From Streptomyces sp. NBC_00286 (GTDB lineage: Bacteria; Actinomycetota; Actinomycetes; Streptomycetales; Streptomycetaceae), in the NCBI RefSeq assembly GCF_036173125.1, contig NZ_CP108054.1, forward strand, positions 620,001-684,000: a stretch of DNA of 64,000 bases. Reading direction: 5' to 3'. Of this stretch, positions 34,877 to 44,310 are shown one piece after another. Below the pieces are notes generated by a model that had not been told where the DNA came from, made no database searches, and was given only the letters and a program-made list of their open reading frames with translations. A program made the position numbers and the translations under genes. The stretch's first letter is position 1, and the number at the start of each line of letters is the position of its first letter.

Positions 34877-36604
34877 ATGACCGTCACCGGGCGCATACGC
34901 ACTCGCCTCGCCCTGGCGGTCGTGCTCGGCGCGCTCGCCCTCGGGTGTGCCGTCGCACTCATGGGCACGTCGGGCTGGCTGATCTCGCGCGCCTCCCAGC
35001 AGCCGCCGGTGCTGCACCTGATGGTCGCGGTGACCTGCGTACGGGCCTTCGGCATCGGACGCAGCGTCCTGCGCTACGCCGAGCGGCTGGTGGCCCACGA
35101 CGCCGTACTGCGCGGTCTCGGCACCCTGCGAACCGCCGTGTACGGACGACTGGAGCGGCTGGCTCCGTCCGGACTGCGCCTGTATCGGAAGGGGGATCTG
35201 CTGTCCCGGTTCGTCACCGACGTCGACTCCGTGCAGGACCACCTCCTGCGCTTCCGCCTCCCGGCCGCGGCGGCGGCCCTGGTGGGAACGGCGGCCGCGG
35301 CACTGCTGGGCGCGGTGCTGCCCGCCGCCGGAATCGTGCTCGCCACCGGACTGCTGCTCGCAGGCGTGGGCGTTCCCCTGCTGACCGCGACCACCTCTCG
35401 CCGTACCGAACGCCGCCAGGCACCGGCTCGCGGCGAACTGGCGACCACCGTCCTGGACGCGTTGTCCGGTACCGCCGAGCTCACGGTGACCGGCGCACTG
35501 CCCCGGCAACTGGCCGCCGTACGAGCCTCGGACCGCCGCATGACCCGGATCGCCGCCCGCTCGGCCGCCACCGCGGGGCTCGGCTCCGGGCTTGTGGCGC
35601 TGCTCGCCGGGCTCACGACCACCGCCTGCGCGGCCGTGGGCGTCCAGGCGGTGGCCGCCGGCCGACTGGACGGGGTTCTGCTCGCGGTACTGATCCTCAC
35701 CCCGCTCGCCGCGTTCGAGGCGGTGTCGGGACTCCCTGCCGCCGCCCAGGTACGGCAGCGCAGCCGCCGAGCCGCGGAACGGGTCGTCGACGTCATCGAC
35801 GCTCCCGTCCCGGTCCGCGAACCCGAGCACCCGGCCCCGCTCCCCCAGCCGTCTCTGCCCCTTCGACTGCGCGGGCTGACCGCCGTCTGGCCCGGCCGCC
35901 GCGAGCCGGCGCTCAGCGGCATCGACCTGGACCTCTCCCCCGGGCGCCGGATCGCGGTCGTCGGACCGAGCGGCTCCGGCAAGACCACCCTCGCCCACGT
36001 CCTGCTCCGCTTCCTCGACCCCGCGGCGGGCACCTACACGCTCGCCGGGACCGACGCGACGTGCTTGGCCGGACACGACGTACGACGTGTCGTGGGCCTG
36101 TGCGCCCAGGACGCGCACCTCTTCGACAGCATCCTCCGCGAGAACCTCCGTCTGGCCCGCCCCGAGTGCACCGACGCCGATCTGTGGACGGCGCTCGCCG
36201 CGGCCCGCCTCGACTCCTGGGTACGGGACCTGCCCGCCGGCCTCGACACCCCGGTCGGCGAGCACGGCGCCCGCCTCTCCGGAGGTCAGCGCCAACGCCT
36301 CTCCCTGGCCCGCGCGTTGCTCGCCGACTTCCCGGTCCTCGTACTCGACGAACCCGCCGAACACCTTGACCTGCCCACAGCCGACGCACTCACGACCGAC
36401 CTCCTCGCGGCCACGCGGGGACGCGCCACCGTGCTGATCACCCACCGGCTGGCGGGACTTGAGGACGTCGAGGAGATCGTCGTCCTCGACCACGGCCGCG
36501 TGGTCCAGCGCGGCACCTGGGCCCAACTCATGGCCGTACCAGGCCCGTTGCGGCGAACGGCCGAGCAGGAGCAGGCAGCCGAGCCGGCGCGAGCTGCCGC
36601 TTGA
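34877..36604 (+). CDS. cydC: CydC-type ABC transporter half (thiol export for cytochrome bd assembly)
   Basis: A 575-residue ABC exporter half. The membrane domain (about 1-300) begins with a helix and the CydC signature MGTSGWLISRASQQPPVL; the ATPase domain (about 350-560) has Walker A GPSGSGKTT, signature LSGGQRQRLSLARALL and Walker B VLVLDEP. In Streptomyces this is normally the second half of a CydDC fusion. CydDC exports cysteine or glutathione and is needed to assemble cytochrome bd. Here its CydD partner is deleted, so the transporter needs a partner from elsewhere, works as a homodimer, or is dead. The start at 34877 has no clear ribosome-binding site, since it arose at the deletion. 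Confidence 0.88.
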   Translation: MTVTGRIRTRLALAVVLGALALGCAVALMGTSGWLISRASQQPPVLHLMVAVTCVRAFGIGRSVLRYAERLVAHDAVLRGLGTLRTAVYGRLERLAPSGLRLYRKGDLLSRFVTDVDSVQDHLLRFRLPAAAAALVGTAAAALLGAVLPAAGIVLATGLLLAGVGVPLLTATTSRRTERRQAPARGELATTVLDALSGTAELTVTGALPRQLAAVRASDRRMTRIAARSAATAGLGSGLVALLAGLTTTACAAVGVQAVAAGRLDGVLLAVLILTPLAAFEAVSGLPAAAQVRQRSRRAAERVVDVIDAPVPVREPEHPAPLPQPSLPLRLRGLTAVWPGRREPALSGIDLDLSPGRRIAVVGPSGSGKTTLAHVLLRFLDPAAGTYTLAGTDATCLAGHDVRRVVGLCAQDAHLFDSILRENLRLARPECTDADLWTALAAARLDSWVRDLPAGLDTPVGEHGARLSGGQRQRLSLARALLADFPVLVLDEPAEHLDLPTADALTTDLLAATRGRATVLITHRLAGLEDVEEIVVLDHGRVVQRGTWAQLMAVPGPLRRTAEQEQAAEPARAAA

Positions 36605-36639
36605 GTGCTCCATCGAACACGACAACGGCCCGGCCGAAC

Positions 36640-36868
36640 CACGCCGCCGTAGCTCTCCTTCAACGGCTCGATCTCGACGCCCTCGCGGTCGAGCGTCGGC
36701 ACCACGATGCGGAAGTCGTTCGTCAGCTCCTCGATGATGTCGGCCTCAGGCATCGCCAGGAGCTTCTCGGCGTCCCACGCGTCGACCGCCCGGGTGATCT
36801 TTTTCGATTCTGTTCCGCAGATAGTCGCGAAGGTGCCCGTGGTTGAACAGGCTGCCGTTCCTGTGCAT
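36640..36868 (-). pseudogene. Frameshifted N-terminal fragment of a hypothetical protein
   Basis: The minus strand from ATG 36868 encodes MHRNGSLFNHGHLRDYLRNR; after a run of five A (complement of 36800-36804) the coding signal continues one base out of frame as VDAWDAEKLLAMPEADIIEE and RIVVPTLDREGVEIEPLK. Removing one A restores a single frame. The 3' end is missing where it meets cydC. The family is unknown to me. The rest of the 36605-37101 gap shows nothing else. Confidence 0.5.
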
Positions 36869-37101
36869 CCCTCAAGTCTGAGGCATGGCACTGACATTGG
36901 GCCGAACATCCCGAGCACGCGATGCCGAGGTCGTACCGGCTCTCGCCTGGTGCAGCGGTCCCGCGGTAGGAGTCCATCCTCGGCCGAACGAGGAAGGCGT
37001 GTGAGGGGCCGTCGGCCTCGGCCGTGCCGGAGAGCAGTCTCTGTCACACCGTGATCCGGACCCACCCTGGTGAGGACAAAGCCGCACCGGGACCCGGCCG
37101 T

Positions 37102-37848
37102 TCAGAACGCGGTCAGACCCCGCTCGCGGAACTGCTCCCGGACCCGCCGGACCAGTTCGGGCCCCGGGCTCGGGGTGTCGCGAAGTGGGAAGGGCAGGCC
37201 GAGGGCGTCGTATTTCGCGGCGCCGAGTTTGTGGAACGGCAGGACCTCCACGCGGTCGACGTTTCCGAGGCCGGCCAGGAAGCGGGCGAGGCCGTCGACG
37301 GCTTCCGGGGTGTCGGTCCAGCCGGGTACCAGGACGTAGCGGATCCACATCCGGCTGCCGAGGCGGTTCAGGCGCGTGGCGAAGTTCAGGGTTGGCGCGA
37401 GTTCGCCGCCAGTCAGTTTCCGGTAGGTGCGGACATCGAAGGACTTGATGTCCAGGAGGACCAGGTCGGTGTCGGCGAGGAGTTCGTCGGTGGCGCGGGC
37501 GCCCAGGAAGCCGGAAGTGTCGAGAGCGGTGTGCAGTCCGGCCTCCTTGCAGCGGCGCAGGACCGAGGCGGTGAAGGCGGGCTGGAGCAGCGGCTCGCCG
37601 CCCGTGATGGTCACCCCTCCACCTGCGGTGTTGATGAAGGCCCGGTACTTCTCGATCTCCGCCATCACCTCGTCGGCCGTGGCCTGGCGCCCGTCGCGCA
37701 TGTGCCAGGTGTCCGGGTTGGCGCAGTACAGGCAGCGCAGTGGGCAGCCGTTGACGAAGAGCACGAACCGGGTCCCGGGACCGTCCACTCCCGTGGACAG
37801 GTCCCAGGAGTGGACCCGGCCCGTCACCGGCTCGACTGTCGTGCTCAC
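37102..37848 (-). CDS. pflA: Pyruvate formate-lyase activating enzyme (radical SAM)
   Basis: A 248-residue radical SAM protein. The cluster motif is CPLRCLYC (CxxxCxxC), the SAM-binding motif is [10 protein letters not shown], and the end has [16 protein letters not shown], all typical of PflA. It makes the glycyl radical on PFL with S-adenosylmethionine. Its ATG overlaps the pflB stop by 4 bp (ATGA), so it is coupled to pflB. It needs a low-potential reductant and strictly low oxygen. Confidence 0.96.
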   Translation of the reverse strand: MSTTVEPVTGRVHSWDLSTGVDGPGTRFVLFVNGCPLRCLYCANPDTWHMRDGRQATADEVMAEIEKYRAFINTAGGGVTITGGEPLLQPAFTASVLRRCKEAGLHTALDTSGFLGARATDELLADTDLVLLDIKSFDVRTYRKLTGGELAPTLNFATRLNRLGSRMWIRYVLVPGWTDTPEAVDGLARFLAGLGNVDRVEVLPFHKLGAAKYDALGLPFPLRDTPSPGPELVRRVREQFRERGLTAF

Positions 37849-40103
37849 AGTGATCCGTGGAAGGTGCGGCTGATCACGTCGAGCTGCTGCTCGCGGGTCA
37901 GGCGGACGAAGTTGACGGCGTACCCGGAGACCCGAATCGTCAACTCCGGGTACTTCTCCGGGTGTTCCATGGCGTCCTCCAGGGTCGCCCGGTCCAGGAC
38001 ATTCACGTTCATGTGGAAGCCGCCGGAAGCCATGTAGGCGTCGAGGATGCCGACCAGGTGGCCCGGCCGCTCGTCCGGGTTGTGCCCCAGACCCTCGGGG
38101 GTGATCGTCGTGGTCAGCGAGATGCCGTCCCGGGCCTCCTCGTACGGCAGCTTGGCGACCGAGAGGGCGGAGGCGGCCACCCCGTGCCGGTCCCGGCCGT
38201 TCATCGGGTTGGCGCCGGGCGCGAAGGGCTCTCCGGCACGGCGGCCGTCGGGGGTGTTGCCGGTGTGCTTGCCGTAGACCACGTTGGAGGTGATGGTCAG
38301 CACCGACTGGGTGTGCTCGGCGTCCCGGTAGGTGGGGTGGCGGCGGACCTTGGACATGAAGGACTTCACGAGGTCGGCCGCGATGGAGTCGACGCGGTCG
38401 TCGTTGTTGCCGTACGCGGGGAACTCGCCCTCGGTCTCGTAGTCGACGGCCAGCCCGGTGTCGTCCCGGATCACCTTCACGCGCGCGTGCTTGACGGCGG
38501 AGAGGCTGTCGGCGGCCACCGAGAGTCCGGCGATGCCGCAGGCCATGTAGCGGTACACCGGGTGGTTGTGCAGCGCCATCTCGATGCGCTCGTACGCGTA
38601 CTTGTCGTGCATGAAGTGGATGACGTTGAGCGTGTTGACGTACGTGGCCGCCAGCCAGTCCAGCATGCGGTCGTACGCGGCCGACAGCTCCCCGTACTCC
38701 AGGTACTCGCCGGTCAGGGCGGGCGCTTCGGGCGCGATCTGCTCACCGGTCACCTCGTCCCGGCCGCCGTTGATCGCGTACAGCAGGGCCTTGGCCAGGT
38801 TCACCCGCGCGCCGAAGAACTGCATCTGCCGACCTACCGTCATCGCCGACACACAGCAGGCGATCGCGGTGTCGTCGCCGGTGCGTGGCCGCATCAGGTC
38901 GTCGGACTCGTACTGCACGGCGCTGGTGTCGATGGACACCTGAGCGCAGAACTCCTTGAAGCCGGAGGGCAGTTGAGGCGACCACAGCACGGTCAGGTTG
39001 GGCTCCGGGGCCGGGCCGAGGTTGTAGAGGGTCTGCAGGAAGCGGAAGGAGGTGCGGGTGACCAGCGTGCGCCCGTCGCCTCCGATGCCGCCGATGGACT
39101 CGGTCACCCAGGTCGGGTCGCCGGAGAACAGCGCGTCGTACTCCGGGGTGCGCAGGAACCGTACGATCCGCAGCTTGATCACGAAGTCGTCGATCAGTTC
39201 CTGGGCCCGGGTCTCGTCGAGGGTGCCCTCGTCGAGATCCCGCTGCACGTAGACGTCCAGGAACGTGGAGGTGCGGCCCAGCGACATCGCGGCGCCGTTC
39301 TGCTCCTTCACGGCGGCCAGGAAGCCGAGGTAGAGCCACTGGACGGCCTCGTGGGCAGTGGCGGCGGGGCGGGAGACGTCGCAGCCGTACGAGGCCGCCA
39401 TCCGGGTCAGCTCACCCAACGCCCGTATCTGCTCGGCCAGTTCCTCGCGATCCCTGATGACATCCGGGCTGGAGGGCCGCGCGTCCAGCAGGGCACGCTC
39501 GGCCCGCTTGGACTCGATGAGCCGGTCGGTGCCGTACAGCGCGACCCGCCGGTAGTCGCCGATGATCCGGCCGCGGCCGTAGGCGTCCGGCAGGCCGGTG
39601 ATGATCCCGGCCTTGCGGGCGGCGCGCATCTCGGGGGTGTAGGCGTCGAAGACGCCGTCGTTGTGGGTCTTGCGGTAGGTGCCGAAGACGCGCTTGACGA
39701 AGGGGTCGGCCTGGTAGCCGTACGCCTTCAGACTGCTCTCGACCATGCGCAACCCGCCGTTGGGCATGATCGCCCGCCGCAGCGGGGCATCCGTCTGCAG
39801 GCCGACGATCAGCTCCCGGTCTCGGTCGATGAAGCCCGGCCGGTGCGAGGTGATGGTGGACGGATTGCCCGGGTCGACGTCAAAGATTCCCTTGCGGCGC
39901 TCCTCGGGGAAGTGCGCGCTGACCTTGCGCCAGACCGTGAGGGTGCGCTCGGTCGGACCGACCAGGAACGCCGAGTCACCCTCGTACGGCGTGTAGTTGG
40001 CCTGGATGAAGTCACGCACGTCGATGCGGTCGCGCCAGCGTGTGCCGGCGAAGCCTCGCCATGCCTCGGCCCTTCGGCTGCCAGCTGTCACGGTTATGGT
40101 CAT
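37845..40103 (-). CDS. pflB: Pyruvate formate-lyase (formate acetyltransferase)
   Basis: A 752-residue, apparently intact PFL. The active-site cysteine pair is Cys416-Cys417 in AIACCVSAM, and the radical Gly727 is in [13 protein letters not shown], 25 residues from the end. It turns pyruvate and CoA into acetyl-CoA and formate without making NADH. The start at 40103 was chosen over longer options because the N-terminus then matches the family. A textbook DevR-type box (40225-40240) lies 121 bp upstream. No formate dehydrogenase or FocA channel is in the window, so the fate of formate is open. Confidence 0.96.
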   Translation of the reverse strand: MTITVTAGSRRAEAWRGFAGTRWRDRIDVRDFIQANYTPYEGDSAFLVGPTERTLTVWRKVSAHFPEERRKGIFDVDPGNPSTITSHRPGFIDRDRELIVGLQTDAPLRRAIMPNGGLRMVESSLKAYGYQADPFVKRVFGTYRKTHNDGVFDAYTPEMRAARKAGIITGLPDAYGRGRIIGDYRRVALYGTDRLIESKRAERALLDARPSSPDVIRDREELAEQIRALGELTRMAASYGCDVSRPAATAHEAVQWLYLGFLAAVKEQNGAAMSLGRTSTFLDVYVQRDLDEGTLDETRAQELIDDFVIKLRIVRFLRTPEYDALFSGDPTWVTESIGGIGGDGRTLVTRTSFRFLQTLYNLGPAPEPNLTVLWSPQLPSGFKEFCAQVSIDTSAVQYESDDLMRPRTGDDTAIACCVSAMTVGRQMQFFGARVNLAKALLYAINGGRDEVTGEQIAPEAPALTGEYLEYGELSAAYDRMLDWLAATYVNTLNVIHFMHDKYAYERIEMALHNHPVYRYMACGIAGLSVAADSLSAVKHARVKVIRDDTGLAVDYETEGEFPAYGNNDDRVDSIAADLVKSFMSKVRRHPTYRDAEHTQSVLTITSNVVYGKHTGNTPDGRRAGEPFAPGANPMNGRDRHGVAASALSVAKLPYEEARDGISLTTTITPEGLGHNPDERPGHLVGILDAYMASGGFHMNVNVLDRATLEDAMEHPEKYPELTIRVSGYAVNFVRLTREQQLDVISRTFHGSL

Positions 40104-40224
40104 CCCCGGATGTCCTCTCCCTGTTCGCATGCGTGCGTCTCTCACTGCAGATACTTGTCCTCCGCCGGGTTTGCGGGCAGTGCCGGACAGGGCCTGTGAA
40201 CGGTGCCGTCCGTCCCCGGGCCAT

Positions 40225-40240
40225 GGGGCCGTTCGGCCCC
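40225..40240. promoter_or_regulatory. Candidate DevR-type operator before pflB
   Basis: GGGGCCGTTCGGCCCC, palindromic except for the two central bases, 121 bp upstream of pflB. Confidence 0.7.
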
Positions 40241-40260
40241 CGGCCCCGCCCTGACGGACT

Positions 40261-41184
40261 TCAGCCGACGGTCAGGTCAGGGCGCACAAGGGTTCCCGAC
40301 CTCCCGTGAACGATCTCGTACGCCGCGTCGAGGGCACCGATCGCGGCCAGACCGCCGGTGCGTTCGACGAATCGTGCGGCGGCCTCCGTCTTGGGGCCCA
40401 TGGAGCCGTTGGGATAGCCTCCGCGGCGCAGGTCGTCGGGGGTTGCGTCGAGGACGGGCTGCTGGTGCTGGGTGCCGTAGTCGGCGTAGACATTCGGGAC
40501 GTCGGTGAGGATGAGCAGGAAGTCGGCCTTGAGTTCCTCGGCGAGCAGAGCTGCCGTGAGGTCCTTGTCGACGACCGCCTCGACACCGGTCAGTGCGCCG
40601 GTGTCGTGGTCGGCGGTGACGGGGACGCCCCCGCCGCCGGCGCAGATGACCAGCACGCCGCAGGTGAGCAGGTCGTGGATGGTCTCGGTCTCCACGATCC
40701 CCTCGGGCGCGGGAGAGGCGACGACCTGGTGCCACCCGGTGGCGTCCTTGGCGATGTGCCAGCCGCGCCTTCGCGCCAGGGAGCGGGCGACGTCCCGAGG
40801 GTAGAGGGGGCCGACGCGCTTCGTGGGTCGCGCGAAGGCCGGATCGTCGGCCCGTACCAGGGTGTGGGTGACCAGTGCGGCGATCTTGTGGCCGGGCAGC
40901 GTGTCGTGCAGGGCGCGGACCAGCAGCGAGCCGATCAGCCCCTCTGTCTGGGCACCCAGGAGGTCCAGCGGACAGGGGGCGGTCAGGATCGGGTCGGCCG
41001 CGCTCTCCATGGCGAGCAGGCCGATCTGCGGCTCGTTGCCATGGGTGAGGACGATCTCATGTTCGAGGGCGAGGCCGGCGACGGCGGTGGCCACCCGGTC
41101 GATGTTCGCCTGCTGCACGGCTGCGTCAGGGCGATCACCCCGGCGCAGCAGGGCGTTGCCGCCGAGGGCGATGACGATGCGCAC
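40261..41184 (-). CDS. arcC: Carbamate kinase
   Basis: A 307-residue carbamate kinase. Motifs are [15 protein letters not shown] at the N-terminus, [23 protein letters not shown] and [14 protein letters not shown]. It transfers phosphate from carbamoyl phosphate to ADP, the ATP-forming step of the arginine deiminase route. The GTG start has GGAGG 8 nt upstream. The reading frame upstream is open and encodes the tail of ornithine carbamoyltransferase, so the arcB-arcC order is inferred, but arcA and most of arcB are gone. Confidence 0.94.
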   Translation of the reverse strand: MRIVIALGGNALLRRGDRPDAAVQQANIDRVATAVAGLALEHEIVLTHGNEPQIGLLAMESAADPILTAPCPLDLLGAQTEGLIGSLLVRALHDTLPGHKIAALVTHTLVRADDPAFARPTKRVGPLYPRDVARSLARRRGWHIAKDATGWHQVVASPAPEGIVETETIHDLLTCGVLVICAGGGGVPVTADHDTGALTGVEAVVDKDLTAALLAEELKADFLLILTDVPNVYADYGTQHQQPVLDATPDDLRRGGYPNGSMGPKTEAAARFVERTGGLAAIGALDAAYEIVHGRSGTLVRPDLTVG

Positions 41185-41340
41185 GGTTCGGTCCTCCAGG
41201 GTGGCGACCAGCACGGCCTTGATGATGTGCAACCGGTTCTCCGCCTGGTCGAAGACGGTGTAGGTGGGCGAGGGAATGAACTCGTTGGTGACCTCCGGTC
41301 CGTCGAGGCCATAGGTGTCGACCAGTTCCCGGTCCAGGCC
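41185..41340 (-). pseudogene. arcB: arcB remnant: C-terminal ~50 codons of ornithine carbamoyltransferase
   Basis: Codons before arcC read LDRELVDTYGLDGPEVTNEF and PSPTYTVFDQAENRLHIIKA, the conserved end of ornithine carbamoyltransferase, then VLVATLED. There is no stop before the arcC GTG, so tail and kinase are in one frame. The N-terminal 280 or so residues, including the carbamoyl-phosphate site, are absent. Confidence 0.82.
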
Positions 41341-41402
41341 GGTGCGGTGGTCGTGAGCGCCAACAGGTGGAGGGCGCCGACGGAAGCACCTTGGGAGTCG
41401 CT

Positions 41403-42311
41403 TCAGGCGTGCGGTACCACGGCAACAGGGCAGCTGACATGGTGCAGCGCCGCGTGTGTCACGGGGCCAATGTGAGTGCCAAGGCGGCCGTCCCGTGTGC
41501 GGCGCCCCACCACGACGAGGGAAGCTCCGGACGAGGCGCGCACCAGTGCCGTGGCCGCCCTGCCTTCGGAGACGGTCTCGGTCACGGAGATCCCGGGGAA
41601 CTTCACGCACCACGGCCGCAGCGTCGCGATGACGGCGCGTTCCTGTGCCGCGAGGAACTCCGGCCCGGACCCGGTTACCGCGCGCAGGTCGGCGCCGTCG
41701 GCCGACGGAACGCTGAAGGCGTGGATCACGTGCAGTGCGGCGCCGTAGCGGCGGGCGGCCTCGAAAGCGAACTCGATCAGCTCATCGCAGGGGCGCCGGG
41801 TGTCCAGCCCGAGAACGACATCGCGGTACGGGATCTCGGGGATCTCCTCCGGCGAGACACCGTCCGGGGCCGGAAGGTGCTCGTCGGCGGCGGTCTCACC
41901 CGCACGGACAAGCACCACGGGGCGCTCGGACCTGGCGACGACCCGCTGGGACACAGAGCCGACCAGGAACCCCGCGACACCGCTGAGCCCGCGGGAGCCG
42001 AGCACCGTCAGCTCCGCCTCCTCGGCCGCCGCGAGCAGGGCGTCGACCGCGGAGCCGGACACCAACTGGTCGACGATCCGCAGCCCGGGGTACGCAGCGC
42101 GGACGCTCATGACCGCCTGGTTCAGGGTCCGCTCGGCCCAATCGCCCTCGCTCGCGTCCGCCGGTACGGAGGAGGCCGGGCGAGGGTGCCACGTCCACGC
42201 GTGCACCAGCCTCAACAAGGCCCCGCGACGCAGGGCTTCCCGAGCCGCCCAGTGCGCGGCCGCGAGACTCTCGGTGGAACCGTCAACTCCCGCGGTGACC
42301 TGCTGAAGCAT
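41403..42311 (-). CDS. Tandem-domain universal stress protein
   Basis: A 302-residue protein with two UspA domains. Domain 1 has VTAGVDGSTESLAAAHWA and the ATP loop GSRGLSGVAGFLVGSVSQ. Domain 2 is preceded by an insertion rich in acidic residues and has GRRTRDGRLGTHIGPVTHA and VAVVPHA. GGAGGAGG lies before ATG 42311. A DevR-type box is 96 bp upstream. It converges on nothing; its 3' end is 60 bp from the arcB remnant on the same strand. Confidence 0.94.
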   Translation of the reverse strand: MLQQVTAGVDGSTESLAAAHWAAREALRRGALLRLVHAWTWHPRPASSVPADASEGDWAERTLNQAVMSVRAAYPGLRIVDQLVSGSAVDALLAAAEEAELTVLGSRGLSGVAGFLVGSVSQRVVARSERPVVLVRAGETAADEHLPAPDGVSPEEIPEIPYRDVVLGLDTRRPCDELIEFAFEAARRYGAALHVIHAFSVPSADGADLRAVTGSGPEFLAAQERAVIATLRPWCVKFPGISVTETVSEGRAATALVRASSGASLVVVGRRTRDGRLGTHIGPVTHAALHHVSCPVAVVPHA

Positions 42312-42407
42312 GCTGCCTACCTCCTCCGTCCGAGCCTGTTTTGCACTTCTGGTTCGAAGCGTCGTGCAGGAACGGCCTTGTGCGCAGAGGCCGTACAGGC
42401 CCTTCCT

Positions 42408-42423
42408 GGACCCATTCGGCCCC
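42408..42423. promoter_or_regulatory. Candidate DevR-type operator before USP gene
   Basis: GGACCCATTCGGCCCC, 96 bp from the USP start at 42311. A weaker neighbour, AGGCCGTACAGGCCC, is at 42388-42402. The rest of the 42312-42979 gap holds a repeat and a small membrane-protein gene. Confidence 0.6.
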
Positions 42424-42546
42424 AACTCCAGCCCCGCTAAGGGCTCGCACGCGTGCCGGAACCCACTTCGCCAAGGGGGCTCGGATGTCCGGACCAACGC
42501 CACCATGGGTTCCCAGCGCGACAACAACGCTCCGCGCTGCTGTGGC

Positions 42547-42795
42547 TCAGTGCCGGACCGCGGTCCGAACGGGTCGACGGGACGCCTCGGTCATCCGCGT
42601 GGCCGTCGGCCGACGACGAATGTGGCGCCGCTGTACCCGTAGCGCGAGCGAAGCGAGATGGGGGTCCCCCCGGCCGAAGGCTGGGGGAGCGTCGAGCGCG
42701 GCGCTGAGCACGAAGGTGACCGCCATAGAGATCACCAGGAGGACGGCGAACAGCCTCCAGAACTCCGGGGTCAGTGACGTACCCACGATGAACAC
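42547..42795 (-). CDS. Small single-span membrane protein with repeat-derived tail
   Basis: A short frame of up to 82 residues, starting at GTG 42795 or more likely GTG 42786, where GGAAGG is better spaced. The first 32 residues form one membrane helix (PEFWRLFAVLLVISMAVTFV, then LSAAL). The rest (DAPPAFGRGDPHL onward) comes from the palindromic repeat and from sequence beyond it, so the native C-terminus was probably replaced when the repeat arrived. No family is recognised. Confidence 0.5.
   Translation of the reverse strand: MFIVGTSLTPEFWRLFAVLLVISMAVTFVLSAALDAPPAFGRGDPHLASLALRVQRRHIRRRPTATRMTEASRRPVRTAVRH
42641..42700. repeat. Dispersed palindromic repeat, copy D
   Basis: The most complete copy: GCGAGCGAAGCGAGATGG, GGGTCCCCCCGG, CCGAAGGCTGGGGGAGC and GTCGAGCGCG. 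It overlaps the 3' part of a small membrane-protein gene. Confidence 0.75.
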
Positions 42796-42896
42796 CCCCT
42801 TCCAGCGGGTTGTCTCCCGACTTCATCGAACCGCAGGGCCCGTTCCGGCTCAGCGGGTCCAAGGGCTCACACGGGGTGCCGGGAGGCCCGGCCATA

Positions 42897-42910
42897 GGGC
42901 CGGGTGGCCC
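42897..42910. promoter_or_regulatory. Possible DevR-type operator before cNMP-binding gene
   Basis: GGGCCGGGTGGCCC, a weaker match to the box, 69 bp before the start at 42980. Confidence 0.45.
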
Positions 42911-42979
42911 ATGGCCCAGGAGGGGGCACGAGGCCACGCTGGACATGGCAGGTTCGTACGCCCTGATCGGAGGCACGTC

Positions 42980-43444
42980 ATGAACGCTCCCGCGACGGCC
43001 GGCATGCTGCGGGCGCTGCCCGCCGAGCACCGGCAACGGCTGATGCGCTTCGCCCGGGAGGTGTCGTTCCCCCAGGGCACCCGTCTCTTCGAGGAGGGCC
43101 GCCGCGCCGACCGGTTCTGGATCATCCGTACCGGCAGCGTCGCCCTCGACATGCGCGTGCCCGGCCGCCGCGCCGCCGTCATCGAGACCCTCGGACACAA
43201 CGAACTCATCGGCTGGTCCTGGCTGTTCGCCCCACACACCTGGCACCTGGGCGCCGAGGCAACCACCCCGGTGCGCGCCTACGAGTTCGACGCCACCATG
43301 ATCCGCTCGATGTGCAAGGACGACCCCGCGCTCGGCGCGAGCGTCGCCCAGTGGGTGGGCGACGTCCTCGCCCACCGCCTGCGCTCGGCCCGCACCCGGC
43401 TGCTGGACCTGTACGCCCCCTATGGCAGCGGCAACCTCCTGTGA
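42980..43444 (+). CDS. Stand-alone cyclic-nucleotide-binding-domain protein
   Basis: A 154-residue protein consisting of a single CRP-type cNMP-binding domain (FPQGTRLFEEGRRADRFWII, RTGSVALDMRVPGRRAAVIE, LGHNELIGWSWLF) and a helical end with RLLDLYAPYG. It has no helix-turn-helix, so it is not a transcription factor by itself. The Arg-Ala phosphate-binding pattern of true cAMP sites is not evident, so the ligand is unknown. CGGAGG precedes ATG 42980. A CBS-BON gene follows 35 bp later. The pair is duplicated at 51626-52786. Confidence 0.9.
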   Translation: MNAPATAGMLRALPAEHRQRLMRFAREVSFPQGTRLFEEGRRADRFWIIRTGSVALDMRVPGRRAAVIETLGHNELIGWSWLFAPHTWHLGAEATTPVRAYEFDATMIRSMCKDDPALGASVAQWVGDVLAHRLRSARTRLLDLYAPYGSGNLL

Positions 43445-43479
43445 CCGCGTCGCAGGAACCGACCCCCCAGGGAGGCATG

Positions 43480-44190
43480 ATGCACGGCAGCCCGCACATC
43501 GTGAGCGATGTCATGAGTGAGACCGTCGCCGCCATCGGCCGCGAGGCCGCCTTCAAGGAGATCGTGCGGATGATGCAGGACTGGAAGGTCAGCGCCCTGC
43601 CCGTCCTGGAAGGTGAGGGCCGGGTCGTCGGGGTGGTGTCCGAGGCCGACCTGCTGCCCAAGGAGGAGTTCCGCGACAGCGACCCCGACCGGCACACCCA
43701 GCTGCGCCGCCTCTCCGACCTGGCGAAGGCAGGCGCGGTGACCGCCGGAGAGCTGATGACCTCACCGGCCCTCACCGTCCACGCCGACGCGACGCTCGCC
43801 CAGGCCGCCCGGACCATGGCACACGCCAAGGTCAAACGGCTCCCGGTGGTCGACGACGTCGGCATGCTGCAGGGCATCGTCAGCCGCGCCGACCTGCTGA
43901 AGGTGTTCCTGCGCGACGACGAGGACATCGCGGAGGAGGTACGCCGGGAAGTGGTGTCGTACCTCTTCCCCGCGCCGACGTCAGCCGTACGCGTGGCGGT
44001 GCGGGACGGGGTCGTGACGCTCAGCGGCCGCATCCGGGACACGTCTTTGGTGCCCGTGGCCGCACGTCTGGTCCGGGCCGTCGAGGGCGTCGTGAACGTG
44101 GAGTTCAACCTCGCCGAGCACGGCGGTTCCTCCGAGTCGGCCACTGCCCCGTCAGGCCACGGCAAGAGCGAGAACGCGTCGCTGTCATGA
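43480..44190 (+). CDS. CBS-CBS-BON domain protein
   Basis: A 236-residue protein with CBS1 (VSDVMSETVAAIGREAAFKE, SALPVLEGEGRVVGVVSEAD), CBS2 (AGELMTSPALTVHADATLAQ, RLPVVDDVGMLQGIVSRADL) and a BON domain (VAVRDGVVTLSGRIRDTSL). The start is ATG 43480 or the adjacent ATG 43477; AGGGAGG is nearer the ideal distance for 43480. It follows the cNMP-binding gene in one operon. The paralogue at 52109 has the same order and is similar throughout. It probably senses adenine nucleotides. Confidence 0.93.
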   Translation: MHGSPHIVSDVMSETVAAIGREAAFKEIVRMMQDWKVSALPVLEGEGRVVGVVSEADLLPKEEFRDSDPDRHTQLRRLSDLAKAGAVTAGELMTSPALTVHADATLAQAARTMAHAKVKRLPVVDDVGMLQGIVSRADLLKVFLRDDEDIAEEVRREVVSYLFPAPTSAVRVAVRDGVVTLSGRIRDTSLVPVAARLVRAVEGVVNVEFNLAEHGGSSESATAPSGHGKSENASLS

Positions 44191-44310
44191 CCCACCGCGA
44201 GTGAACGAGCCTCAGGAGATCGCCTCCAGAGACAATCAGAGCCACGGCGGGGGAACAGCCGAACCCGAGGCGGACCGCAGGAACGCGTGATGCACACCTG
44301 CGGCCGGGCC

